Origin: Candida dubliniensis CD36
Taxonomy: Eukaryota > Ascomycota > Pichiomycetes > Serinales > Debaryomycetaceae
Assembly: GCF_000026945.1 (NCBI RefSeq)
Contig: NC_012865.1
Span: 310,001 to 374,000, forward strand
Reading direction: 5' to 3'
DNA: 64,000 bases
Of this stretch, positions 31,776-41,531 are shown in pieces. The notes below the pieces were generated by a model that was not told the origin of the DNA, ran no database searches, and worked only from the letters and a program-made list of their open reading frames with translations. Made by a program: the position numbers and the translations under genes. Numbering within the stretch: the stretch's first letter is position 1; each line of letters opens with the position of its first letter.

Positions 31776-33272
31776 ATGCCACCAAAAAAATCAATTTCGG
31801 CTAAATTAGCATTCCAACCTCGACAACGAGTATTTGCTAAAATGCCAGGATTTACTGCTTGGCCAGCATTTGTTGTTCCTGAAGAAGATATACCAGAAGA
31901 TGTACTAGGAGCAAAGAAAAGAAACAATAAAACTCCTTATTGTGTTATATTTATTCCTGATGGAGATTATTATTGGATGTCTGATAAAGGATTAACGGAA
32001 TTAACCGATGAAAATTTGTCAAATGCATTAAAAGAAATCCCACTAGATATCAAGAAAAAAATGAAGAATTTAAAGGGGAAAATCCCTGGGAAACAAAGTA
32101 GTTATAAACAAGCTATAGCTGCCACTGATGGATTAGATTATGATACATTCAGAGATTTCTTGATTGAACTTAATGGTGCTGAAGAAGAAGAAGAAGAGGA
32201 AGGGGAAGAAGAGGAAGAGCCTGAGGTCGAGCCTGAGGAAGAGCCTGAGGAACCAGAACCAGAACCAGAACTAGAACCAGAACCAGAACCAATAAAAAAA
32301 CAGAAAATCATTGTGCGGTCTAAAAATAATAAACGTGATTATGACGATGAAGCAGAAGATGGAGATGTTGAAGAAAGTTATGAAGATGAAGATTCTGTGC
32401 AACTAAAGAAACAATCACGAAATGGAGGTAGAAGAAGTCGAGCATCAAGTGTTTCAACGAAAACTACATCAACAACTGCTACTAATGGTAGAAGAAAGAG
32501 AAGATTGACAGATGATAATAGTGACAACACCAAGGGTATTATTACAAACTCAATTGATTCAAATAATATATCAACCCCTAGTATGAAGAAAATTAAAAGT
32601 GAAACTAGTGATGATGATAATCAATCCCATACATCATCAATAGCTGCTTCAGTTGCATCTGCATCCAAAAACAAATCAACAATTTCTGATAAAGAAAAGA
32701 ATCATCAATTATGGCTATGTCGAGTGAAACTACAAAAGACTTTGATTCAAAGAAATCAAGCGACAACTCCTAAAGATACTACGGGATTAAAACCACCAAC
32801 TGCTGATGAATTACTGACGGCAAGATTAATATTACATCGATTACAAGATTTCCCTATAACTGTTGAATTATTAAGAAAATCTAAATTACATAAAGTATTG
32901 AGATGTATTATAAAAGATCCAACATTGAAATATCCTGAAAGTTTCAAATTACATGATAGATGTCAAGAAGTGTTGGATGTATGGAAAGAACCTATTGAAC
33001 AATTGAAACTTGAAAAACAATTGGAATATGAAGATAATAAGAATAATCCTTCACATCATAGTAATAGTCATGGTCATAATTCTGATAATCGTAAGGCAAT
33101 TCATAATCAAGATGATTCTGAAGTTTCTGGATTAGAACAAAGTATTCCTGAATTAGAAGCACATGGTAAGAAACTGGAAGATTTGAAACCAAAAAAATCG
33201 GCAAGTATCACTACAACTATTACTACTACTACTACAACAACTGGACCACCATCACCTCCAGCAGAAAGTTAA
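31776..33272 (+). CDS. PWWP-domain chromatin protein with TFIIS-N/LEDGF-like C-terminal domain (Ioc4-like), 498 aa
   Basis: Residues ~12-130 are a PWWP domain: QRVFAKMPGFTAWPAFVV, then YCVIFIPDGDYYWMSDKGL and a helical tail with YKQAIAA, the arrangement of Ioc4 and Pdp3-type proteins that read H3K36 methylation. The hallmark motif is degenerate, with AWPA in place of PWWP. Residues ~137-170 are Glu/Pro-rich repeats (EEPE, EPEPE). Residues ~170-305 are basic and Ser-rich with probable nuclear signals (GRRKRR). Residues ~308-425 are helical, with LWLCRVKLQKTLIQ, then LILHRLQDFPITVELLRKSK and KVLRCIIKD, fitting the TFIIS N-terminal/LEDGF integrase-binding fold. In S. cerevisiae, Ioc4 belongs to the Isw1b remodeller, which keeps nucleosomes over transcribed genes. 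The PWWP call is firm; orthology to IOC4 is likely but not proven. Confidence 0.87.
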   Translation: MPPKKSISAKLAFQPRQRVFAKMPGFTAWPAFVVPEEDIPEDVLGAKKRNNKTPYCVIFIPDGDYYWMSDKGLTELTDENLSNALKEIPLDIKKKMKNLKGKIPGKQSSYKQAIAATDGLDYDTFRDFLIELNGAEEEEEEEGEEEEEPEVEPEEEPEEPEPEPELEPEPEPIKKQKIIVRSKNNKRDYDDEAEDGDVEESYEDEDSVQLKKQSRNGGRRSRASSVSTKTTSTTATNGRRKRRLTDDNSDNTKGIITNSIDSNNISTPSMKKIKSETSDDDNQSHTSSIAASVASASKNKSTISDKEKNHQLWLCRVKLQKTLIQRNQATTPKDTTGLKPPTADELLTARLILHRLQDFPITVELLRKSKLHKVLRCIIKDPTLKYPESFKLHDRCQEVLDVWKEPIEQLKLEKQLEYEDNKNNPSHHSNSHGHNSDNRKAIHNQDDSEVSGLEQSIPELEAHGKKLEDLKPKKSASITTTITTTTTTTGPPSPPAES

Positions 33273-33276
33273 CATC

Positions 33277-33307
<31 letters not shown>
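33277..33307. repeat. (CTAA)n tetranucleotide repeat
   Basis: Seven or so perfect CTAA units begin five bases after the PWWP protein stop codon, so they lie in its 3' untranslated region. Confidence 0.85.
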
Positions 33308-33610
33308 CCAACAGGGGTTGTGCTATGTTATATTATAATTACCCCTTCTTCCATCCTGTCACCCTATCCTAATACACATGCAAATTCCAAAATCATCACC
33401 TAACAAATGGTTAATAGAAATATATTTTTTTTTTATTTTTTATTTTTTGTATGTATTCAAATGTAACAATAAATTCATTAATGACTTTGAAAATAAAAAG
33501 TATGACAAATTGAATAATATATTTTACAAATAAACGGCTCTAGGTACTTCACCTATTGTATTTTGTATTGTAATGGTCCGTTTTTCTGTTGTTGTTGTTA
33601 AGATTAATGT

Positions 33611-33678
33611 AGAGTAGAGTAGAGTAGAGTAGAGTAGAGTAGAGTAGAGTAGAGTAGAGTAGAGTAGAGTAGAGTAGA
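33611..33678. repeat. (AGAGT)n pentanucleotide array, about 13 copies
   Basis: A perfect pentanucleotide tandem array of roughly 68 bases, the longest perfect non-homopolymer array I noticed in the window. The unit size is not a multiple of three and it lies between genes, so it can vary in length freely. It is a good strain-typing candidate. Confidence 0.93.
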
Positions 33679-34653
33679 GAAAGAAGAAGACAACAACCAA
33701 AATCTAAGATTTCAATTCATAAACTATAAGCGATTGGACACCACCACCACTACCAAGAGATACACCAATTAGAGGTAGTGTATAAACTCATCATCATCAT
33801 CATCAAAAAAAAAAAACAACTTATAAACTTATAAAGCAAATCAGACAAAACCCGCGCGTCCACAATTTAATGTCGGGTAAGCCGTGTGCGTGTGTTTTGG
33901 TTAGAACATCCATACCGCAATAGATTACCTCAATGCTTATTGGCCAGGGAAAAACAAAAAAAAAAACAAAAAAACCACTTCCCAACTGCCCATCTGCCAC
34001 TACCGCCGCTGTCGCCTTCGCCGCCGCCACCGCCCCTTCTTTTTTTTTTTTTTTTTTTCTCTACACACACGACTTTCTCCACCCAACAAAGAAAAATACT
34101 TGCCAGTTGTGTTGGAATTGTGAATTATTAAAGGGTTAAAACATATTAATTGATAGAAAAATTGGATGAATATAGAGAGAGAGAGAGAGAGAAAAAAAAG
34201 GGGGGTAATAATATAAGGTAATAAGTTATTAATTGGTTATGTGTTAAAAAAAAAGAGAAAGAGAAAGAGAGAGAGAAAAAGGAATCTCTTTGTTTAATAA
34301 ACTGGAAACATTAATATTAGTTAATATTTTGTTAGATTTTATCTCATTGTACAAAAATTAATACCAGGAGAAAAAAAAAAAATTTTTTTTTCTATTACTC
34401 AGTAAATTGCTCTCTTCCTTCTTCCTTTTCTCTCACTCACTCTCTCACTCACTCATTCATCAACAAAAACTAATTTAGAATAATCAACGAACGAAACATC
34501 AAAACTAAAAAAAAAAAAAAAAATTTTTTCTCTTTCTTTGAAAAAAAAAAAACTTTTTATTTTCTTCTTCTTCTTCTTCTTCTTTTCTTTCTTTCTTTTT
34601 CCTTCTTTTCTTTCTTTCTTTCTTTCATTACAGTAAAAATAAAATAATCCAAT

Positions 34654-35903
34654 ATGGCTGAAGAAGAAGTATGTTTTTACTATTTATTTAATATTAATTG
34701 AATTCTAGTATATTTGGAAAAAAAAAAAAGAAAGAAAAGAAAAGGTTTATCAAGAATTGGAATTGGAGTTGGAATTGGAATTAAGGAAGACAGAAAAAAT
34801 TTTGAGAAAAAGAGAAAATCAATATTTTCTACTCTTCTCTTCTTTTCTCCATTGATCCAACAGGTCTGAAAGGTCTCAAGAGACAAAAATCTTGATACAG
34901 GGTTTACTTGTTCACCTTGCAGTTTCTTTAAATGGATTGGATTGGATTGGATTGATTTGATTTGAAATAAAGGAGGAGGAGGGGGGGATGAGTTTTTTTT
35001 TTTTTAGATTTTGATTTATATTTCCCCGAAAGAATTTTTAAATTTTGGATTGATTTTATTTTGACAACCAATAACATGGTGGAAAATAAAGGGGAAAAAA
35101 AGGTTTTCCCTCTTTCTCTTTCTCCTCCTCCCCCCTTTCTTGTTGCTGTTGTTATTGTTATTGTGGGTGGTGGTGGTGGTGGTGGCGGTGGAAGGGTGTT
35201 GTTTCATTTCAACACTCGGTGGAGGACAAAAAAAATTTTTTTTTTTTTTTTTTCTTCTCAAATTTGATCCCTCTTTTCCAACCAAACAACCAACCAACCA
35301 ACCAACCAACCAACTTCATTACTATAAATATTTGGATATCTTTTCAATCCATGATAAACCCAATTCAATGACTAGAATTAATAAAATGAATCAAAAATTT
35401 TTTACTAACATTGACTCCCCCCTTTTTTTTTTTTTGTTTAGCACACTTTTGAAACCGCTGATGCCGGTGCTGCTTTAACTTACCCAATGCAATGTTCCGC
35501 TTTAAGAAAGAACGGTCACGTTGTCATTAAAAACAGACCATGTAAAATTGTTGATATGTCTACTTCTAAAACTGGTAAGCACGGTCATGCTAAAGTCCAT
35601 TTAGTCGCCATTGATATTTTCACTGGTAAAAAATTGGAAGATTTATCTCCATCTACTCATAATATGGAAGTTCCAAATGTCAGTAGACAAGAATATCAAT
35701 TATTGGATATTGATGATGGTTATTTGTCTTTAATGACTGCTGATGGTGACACTAAAGATGATGTCAAAGTTCCAGAAGGTGAATTGGGTGACAAATTACA
35801 AGATGAATTTGATGAAGGTAAAGATTTAATTGTTACCATTATTTCTGCTATGGGTGAAGAAGCTGCTATTTCTTATAAAGAAGCTCCAAAAGGTTCTGCT
35901 TAA
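34654..35903 (+). CDS. ANB1: Translation factor eIF5A (hypusine-containing), spliced: 34654-34668 + 35442-35903
   Basis: Exon 1 encodes only MAEEE and is followed by GTATGT. Exon 2 begins [11 protein letters not shown]. The joined product is 158 aa, against 157 in S. cerevisiae. The hypusine loop [12 protein letters not shown] is intact, with Lys51 as the modified residue. The N-terminal SH3-like domain (about 20-83) and C-terminal OB fold (about 84-158) are complete. eIF5A binds the ribosomal E site and relieves stalling at polyproline and other hard motifs; it needs deoxyhypusine synthase and hydroxylase. The branch site TACTAAC is at 35,403-35,409 and the acceptor TTTAG ends at 35,441. Exon 2 has no CTG and has the codon bias of a highly expressed gene. 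The symbol ANB1 is the one used in C. albicans, from memory. An upstream start inside exon 2 (Met at 35,487) would lose the conserved N-terminus. Confidence 0.97.
34669..35441 (+). other. eIF5A intron, 773 nt
   Basis: Donor GTATGT at 34,669, branch site TACTAAC at 35,403-35,409, then a poly(C)/poly(T) tract and acceptor TAG. It interrupts the gene after codon 5 (phase 0). It contains GGT/GTT-rich and CCAA repeats but no recognised snoRNA boxes. Confidence 0.93.
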
Positions 35904-38875
35904 GTTTGATGATGGATATTTTTTAAAATTTAAAATTAAATTCCAAAAACCAAATTATAACAAAAAATAAGTAAATAAAAAAAAAAGTCATTAATGAAAT
36001 AGAAATGAAATTAATAGTTACTCTTTTATTAGTAACTAGTAAATATAATTTATAATAAAATCATCAATAACACAAAGCAAGAACCATAACTACAAATTAC
36101 AAGACCTATCTATCTATCTATCTATCTATATATATATATTTTAAAGAGTCATCAATTAGTTTTTATTATTGTTTAAGTATTCATAAATATATATATGTAT
36201 TGTATTGTCTTTTTATTTTTAACCTAGAAAACTAAACTTGTAGATTTTAATGGTCTTGTGCTTTGAAGGTTTTGAGTTTATATAAGGTTCGTTTAATTCT
36301 CTGAAAAGAAGAAGAAGAAGAAAAAAAAAACGGAAGTGTGTGCGTGTGTGGGATAATTTCTTCTTCTTGGTAATATAATCTCGGTGTGTGTGTTTGTAAA
36401 AAAAAAAAAGTGTTAACAATCAATCAACTCATATTGAATGGACTATAAAAATGAAGTGAAGTTATTTTTCCTTTCCTTGCCTTGACTTGACTTTCCTTGT
36501 TTTGCCTTGTCTTGCCTTGCCTTGTTTGTATGTGAAGCGGTTAATAAGTGTCAAAATTTGATTTATATTGAATAAGTTTGGATTGGATTCATTCATTCAT
36601 CAAACTAATGAAACACACCATAGTTTAGTTTGACTGTAATTTTTTTTTCATTTTTTTTTTTGCAACCAGATTATTAAGAAATGATTGAACTAACTCTGTC
36701 TAAAAATCTCATATTTTAATATTATCATGTAGATAACACCATAACTCACCTCCTTTCCTCCCTATTCTCCATTTCCTCCTTTTCATCCTAAATACCAATT
36801 GAAGAGAAATGAAACAATTCTGATTATTTTAAATCAATCAAGTTCAACAATAATAATCATTTGAATTATTTTGTGATTAAAAATCAAATATGGATGGACA
36901 ATTAAAAACTTACAAGAATATAAAATATTGTTGTCACAACTTTCTTGCCCCCCCTTCCCCCCCTTCCCCCCACCTTCTTCCATTGAAATAATTGAAGGGT
37001 CTTTTGATTGTTAGATTTACTATTCCTATATATCATCATCATTAATCCATTTTGCTGTATGTTGTTACTGAAACTGATTCAGAATGTGTGAATTAACGTT
37101 CAAGAAATATTTACAATTTTGTTTAACTATAAAAAAACGCATCACATTTGAATAATTTACAAGGTCATTTTCCCTAATGAAGTTAATACTTACAGTATGT
37201 GTTATTTTAATGGCTTTTTTTTTTCTTTTTTTTTTTTTTTTTTTTCTTCGTATTTGCCGTTGTTGTTTGTGTATTGCTATTAGATCAATAAAGTAGAAGA
37301 GAGAGGTGGGGGGGGGGGATTCATTCAAATTACGAAAATACGATAGACATATGGCAATAACTTACTGATTAATTTTATAAACACATAATAATTTTGATAT
37401 CGAAAATTCAATTTAAGGAGAAAGAAAGAAAGAAAGAAAGAAAAAAAAAATAAGCTTCCAATTTTTTAGTCTTGTGATTAGTGTTGCGACGATATACACA
37501 AAGATTGTATAAATGTGGTCTAATCGAGGAGGCAGATGGAAATGGCAAATGGCAAATGGCAAATGGCAAATAAATACTTCATTCATAAGTTAGAGGATTA
37601 GAAACTAGAAATTTTTTTACAATATTAATAATTCAAGTTTTGATTTTATTTCGCAAATGAAGATCAACTTTTGGCAATTCTTTCACATCAAAACAATAAC
37701 GAATGGAGAACAATAATATATATATACTGAACAAGAGGGAGCAATTACAATGAAAACAAAAAAAAAAAATAGTACTTGAAGCAAAGCAAAACTGTGTTAT
37801 TCATTTTGACAGGTTGAATATATAACAATAGGGGAATGTGATGGTTGTCATTGGAACATTGGAAACTTGATTTCTTATTTGTAAATAGAAAAGAAAACTT
37901 TTTGAAATAACTGTTAATATCAAATTGTGCCATTACTATTATTATTTGTTATTCAAATAATGTGAATTAACTTATATAGGTAAAGGAGAGCAACAAAAAA
38001 CAAAAAAAAAATTCTACGGACATCTCTCTATCAAGTCAAATCATCAACTGTGGTTATATCTAGATAGTATATAATTTACAATTCAGGAAGTAACGTCGGT
38101 TAAGTTATAGAACTGACTGTAAAATCAATTATTCATTTCATGGTATGGTAGTATTAAAGAAAGCTACTATTATTAATTATTATTAATTATTATTATAATT
38201 ATTACTGTGCCTTGTTTTGTTTTGTTTGAGATGGGGGGGGGGGGGGTTTAGAAGATATAAAATTTTAATCAATTTAATTCAGTTAAAATCTCCCAAAGAG
38301 TAAATAGCAAAAAGCAAAAAGCAAAAAAAAAAAAAAAGGTCAAAGTCAAAGTCAAAGACAAAGACAAGAAAAAAAATAAGGACAAGAAATTTTCTCTATT
38401 TAGTTAGAAGGAAGCAAGGAAGGAAGGAAGGAAGAAAAGTTCCAAAAGTTCCAAAAGTTCCAAAAGTTTTTCCTTGTTATTTTTATAAATACATCTTCAT
38501 TCCATTAATACATCTATTATTATTATCTCGAATCATTGTTATTGGTTAAGAAAAAAAAAAAAAAAAAAAGAAGGCACAAGGTAGAACAAGAACAAGAAGA
38601 AGAAGAAGAAGCAGAAGCAGAAGAAATCAAGATTTGAAATTATTTACTCCCACCCCCCCCCTCCCACTTCACTTGTTTTTCTTTGATCTGATTTAATATC
38701 ATCATCCGTTGTGTAAAATATATTCAAATTTATTTATTTATTTATTTATTTATTCTATTATTTTTGTTTTTTTGTTTTTGTTTTTTTAAGGGAAGGATAA
38801 TCCTTGTGTTCATTTCTTCTCTTTAATTTTACTTTCAAAACTAAAAGAATTTAAAAAAAAAAATCTAGCATTATC
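35904..38875. other. Intergenic, eIF5A to RING protein
   Basis: About 3 kb with no gene found. It contains (CTAT)n at 36,108-36,128, CCTTG-type repeats at 36,475-36,530, C-tracts at 36,950-36,972, four GGCAAAT units near 37,542-37,572, G13 near 38,233, AAGTCAA units near 38,340 and TTCCAAAAG units near 38,440-38,470. It is probably the long 5' regulatory region of the RING gene. Confidence 0.5.
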
Positions 38876-40831
38876 ATGTCAACGACAATACCAACATCCT
38901 CATCGTTACTACAAGCGACTGAAACAATTTCACATATTAGTTCATCATATTCATCAACAATACCCGTATCAACAACAACTTCTAATGATTTTGGATCACA
39001 AAATACTACTATTGGTTCAACCCCTTCAACAGTATTATTTTTTCTTGCATTGGCAGTTGGAGTTTTAATTGCCTTGATATTTGTTTTCTTCACAATACGA
39101 TATTTTGTTCGAGCAAAATATGGTGTCAATTATATTGGTATTACTAGAAGAGGACTTTATGGATATAATCATAATCATCATTTTAATAACAATAATAACG
39201 CAAATCAATCTTCAAATATTATTAATGAACATACATTTGCTCAAATATTCACAACTACAGAAGTACAAGATCAACTTGATTATATTCGACAACATCATTA
39301 TTTACGTGGAGAAATAATTGATCGAAGATTGAATCAAGAAGATGGAGATTCCTCGACTGAAACAGCAAGACAAAGACAACAACAACAACAACAACGAAGA
39401 AGGAGAAGACAACGAAGAAGAAGAAGAAGAAGAAGAGGTGGAAGATTTGCAAGAATGAAAAAATTGACTGCTGAAGAAGTTGAATTATTATTCCCTAAGA
39501 AAACTTATCATCAATGGCTTAATGGTGGGAAAGAAGAAGATGTTGAAAATCGAGAAGATTTATTTTGTGAAGTGAAGGAAGAAGAGGATGAACATCAAGA
39601 ACATCAAGAACAGAATAATAATACCAATGGTCAATCGAGTAGTGACGATAATCATAATAATCATAATAATCATAATAATCATAATAATCATAATAATATT
39701 GATGGTAATGTTGCTGTTGTCGTTGATGATGAAAACCACAATTGTTATTGTCAAACAGAAGATAATGAATCAAGTAATACATTATTTACTGCTCGAACTT
39801 CAGACATGACCAACACAAGAAATACTACCACTAATACTAATAATATTAATAATAATAATGATAATAATGATAATGATGAAATTGAAATGAAAGAATTAAA
39901 TCTTACTGAAATCAATTCTAAAAATGATTCTAATGATTCACAAATCAGTTTACATTTTGATTCAGGATCATGTGCTATTTGTTTAGAAATGATTGAAGAT
40001 GAAGATATTGTTCGTGGATTAATTTGTGGACATGTTTTCCATGCTGAATGTTTAGATCCATGGTTAATTAGAAGACGAGCATGTTGTCCAATGTGTAAAC
40101 GTGATTATTTATTTAAAAGAGATTATCAAAATCATAATGGGAATAATAATCCATCAGAAAATGCAAATAATCAAAATCAAAATCAAAATCAAAATCAACA
40201 AGCAAATAATAGTCATAATAATGATGTAAATGAAGATAATAACAATGATGACAATGACAATGATGTTGATGATGTTGATGTTGATGTTGATGATGATGAT
40301 GATGATGATGATTTACGTACAATTGATTTGGATATTGAAGAAATCAGAAATAATCCAAGTTTACAAATGATGTTACAAGAATTAATCCCACCAGGAGAAA
40401 GAGTAAGAATATTACTTGAAGATTCAAGATATCGTGATTTGAATTTTGAAGAAAGAGGTCATGAAATGGCTAAACGGAAATATAATAATATTTTCAAAAT
40501 TATATGGTGGAAAATAATGGGAATTTCTAAACTTGATTTTTATCATTGGGCTGTTCTTAAATTAATTGAAAAATATCATCATGATCATCCTGAAGGAATA
40601 GAATCAATTATTGAAAGTAATTCACCACAACAAAATACACAACAACAGAATATTGAAGTTGAACAAGATCAAGATCAAGATCAAGATCAGGAAGAAGCTG
40701 AAGTTGAAGCTGAAGCTGATACAGCCAGCAATTCTAGGAATATAAATGAAGTAAGAAATTCGGGAAGTATGGAAGAAGTAAGTGAAGTTTCTGAAGCGAC
40801 AAGGATGGAAACGGTTATGAATAGGGTTTAA
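38876..40831 (+). CDS. Single-pass membrane RING-H2 E3 ubiquitin ligase, 651 aa
   Basis: Residues 1-50 are Ser/Thr-rich and likely luminal or extracellular (many potential O-glycosylation sites). A membrane span follows at about 52-76 (VLFFLALAVGVLIALIFVFF), then a basic stop-transfer RYFVRAKYG. A poly-Arg/Gln stretch lies near residues 163-190. The RING-H2 domain is at about 365-407, with CAIC, CGHVFHAEC, LDPW and CPMC supplying all eight zinc ligands (C3H2C3) and the Pro-Trp that contacts E2 enzymes. The rest is Asn/Asp/His-rich low complexity, plus a conserved-looking helical segment at about 480-580 with LIPPGERVRILLEDSRY and IIWWKIMGISKLDFYHWAV. The type resembles fungal membrane-anchored RING ligases of the endosome, vacuole or ER. 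I cannot name an ortholog, and substrates are unknown. Confidence 0.9.
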   Translation: MSTTIPTSSSLLQATETISHISSSYSSTIPVSTTTSNDFGSQNTTIGSTPSTVLFFLALAVGVLIALIFVFFTIRYFVRAKYGVNYIGITRRGLYGYNHNHHFNNNNNANQSSNIINEHTFAQIFTTTEVQDQLDYIRQHHYLRGEIIDRRLNQEDGDSSTETARQRQQQQQQRRRRRQRRRRRRRRGGRFARMKKLTAEEVELLFPKKTYHQWLNGGKEEDVENREDLFCEVKEEEDEHQEHQEQNNNTNGQSSSDDNHNNHNNHNNHNNHNNIDGNVAVVVDDENHNCYCQTEDNESSNTLFTARTSDMTNTRNTTTNTNNINNNNDNNDNDEIEMKELNLTEINSKNDSNDSQISLHFDSGSCAICLEMIEDEDIVRGLICGHVFHAECLDPWLIRRRACCPMCKRDYLFKRDYQNHNGNNNPSENANNQNQNQNQNQQANNSHNNDVNEDNNNDDNDNDVDDVDVDVDDDDDDDDLRTIDLDIEEIRNNPSLQMMLQELIPPGERVRILLEDSRYRDLNFEERGHEMAKRKYNNIFKIIWWKIMGISKLDFYHWAVLKLIEKYHHDHPEGIESIIESNSPQQNTQQQNIEVEQDQDQDQDQEEAEVEAEADTASNSRNINEVRNSGSMEEVSEVSEATRMETVMNRV

Positions 40832-41531
40832 TTCGTTGATTTGTTAATAGGCTTAATTTTTCAATTCAATTATCTTTTCTTGTTTTTTTTTTTTTTTTTT
40901 TAGTATTTAGTTTTTAGTTCTTATTTTTTATTCAATATATTTATTTATTTATTTATCTATTTGATTAAATAAGCTTGAGAGAATGATGGTTATAACCATT
41001 TTAGATTAATAGTTGCCAAAAAAGAAAAAACAGTGAGTCTACGTAGTATAATGATAACTTAATCAATTACCATCATAATTAAGGGTTGGTCTTGATATTT
41101 CTTACGCACAACCTGATGTGTGTGTGTGAGAGAGAGTGTGTGTCTGTGTGTGTGCGTGTGTGGTCTAAAAAAAAGGGAATGAGCATTAAATTAATTTTCA
41201 AAGAAGAAAAAAAAAAAATGGGAAAATTTTTCAAAAAAAAAAAAAAAAAAAATAAAAAAAATTATCATCGCATTATAAATCAGTGGAATATTGACAATAT
41301 TTATCATTATATCAACACCAATTGATTTAGTAATATATAAATTATAATTTTCAATTAATTATCTGTCTGTCTGTTTGATTGATATTACCAATTTAACAGA
41401 ATATATATATACACACACTTAACAATTTTTTTTTTTTTTTTTTTCAAACAAAGCAAATATTTTTCATCAATTTACATACATACATACATCTACACTATTA
41501 TTATTATTATTATTATTAATTAAACAACATC
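40832..41531. other. Intergenic, RING protein to TIF3
   Basis: No gene seen. A (TG)n-like stretch lies near 41,116-41,161, poly(A) near 41,233-41,262, a TATATA block near 41,401 and a (TTA)n run right before the TIF3 start. Open frames here are repeat products. Confidence 0.55.

Larger units (their letters stand above)
33273..34653. other. Intergenic, PWWP protein to eIF5A
   Basis: About 1.4 kb without a gene. It carries the CTAA and AGAGT repeats (annotated separately), a short GC-richer stretch near 33,850-34,040, purine runs near 34,170-34,280, and a pyrimidine-rich leader (TTC/CTT repeats, 34,560-34,625) directly before the eIF5A start, as is common for highly expressed genes. Confidence 0.5.

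Noticed and set aside
36475..36530. Regularly repeated CCTTG units resembling an array
   Set aside because: Irregular simple-sequence repeat without distinct spacers; not CRISPR, which is also not expected in a yeast nucleus.
39255..39809. Repeat-rich frames opposite and beside the RING gene
   Set aside because: Shadows of trinucleotide repeats inside the RING coding sequence.
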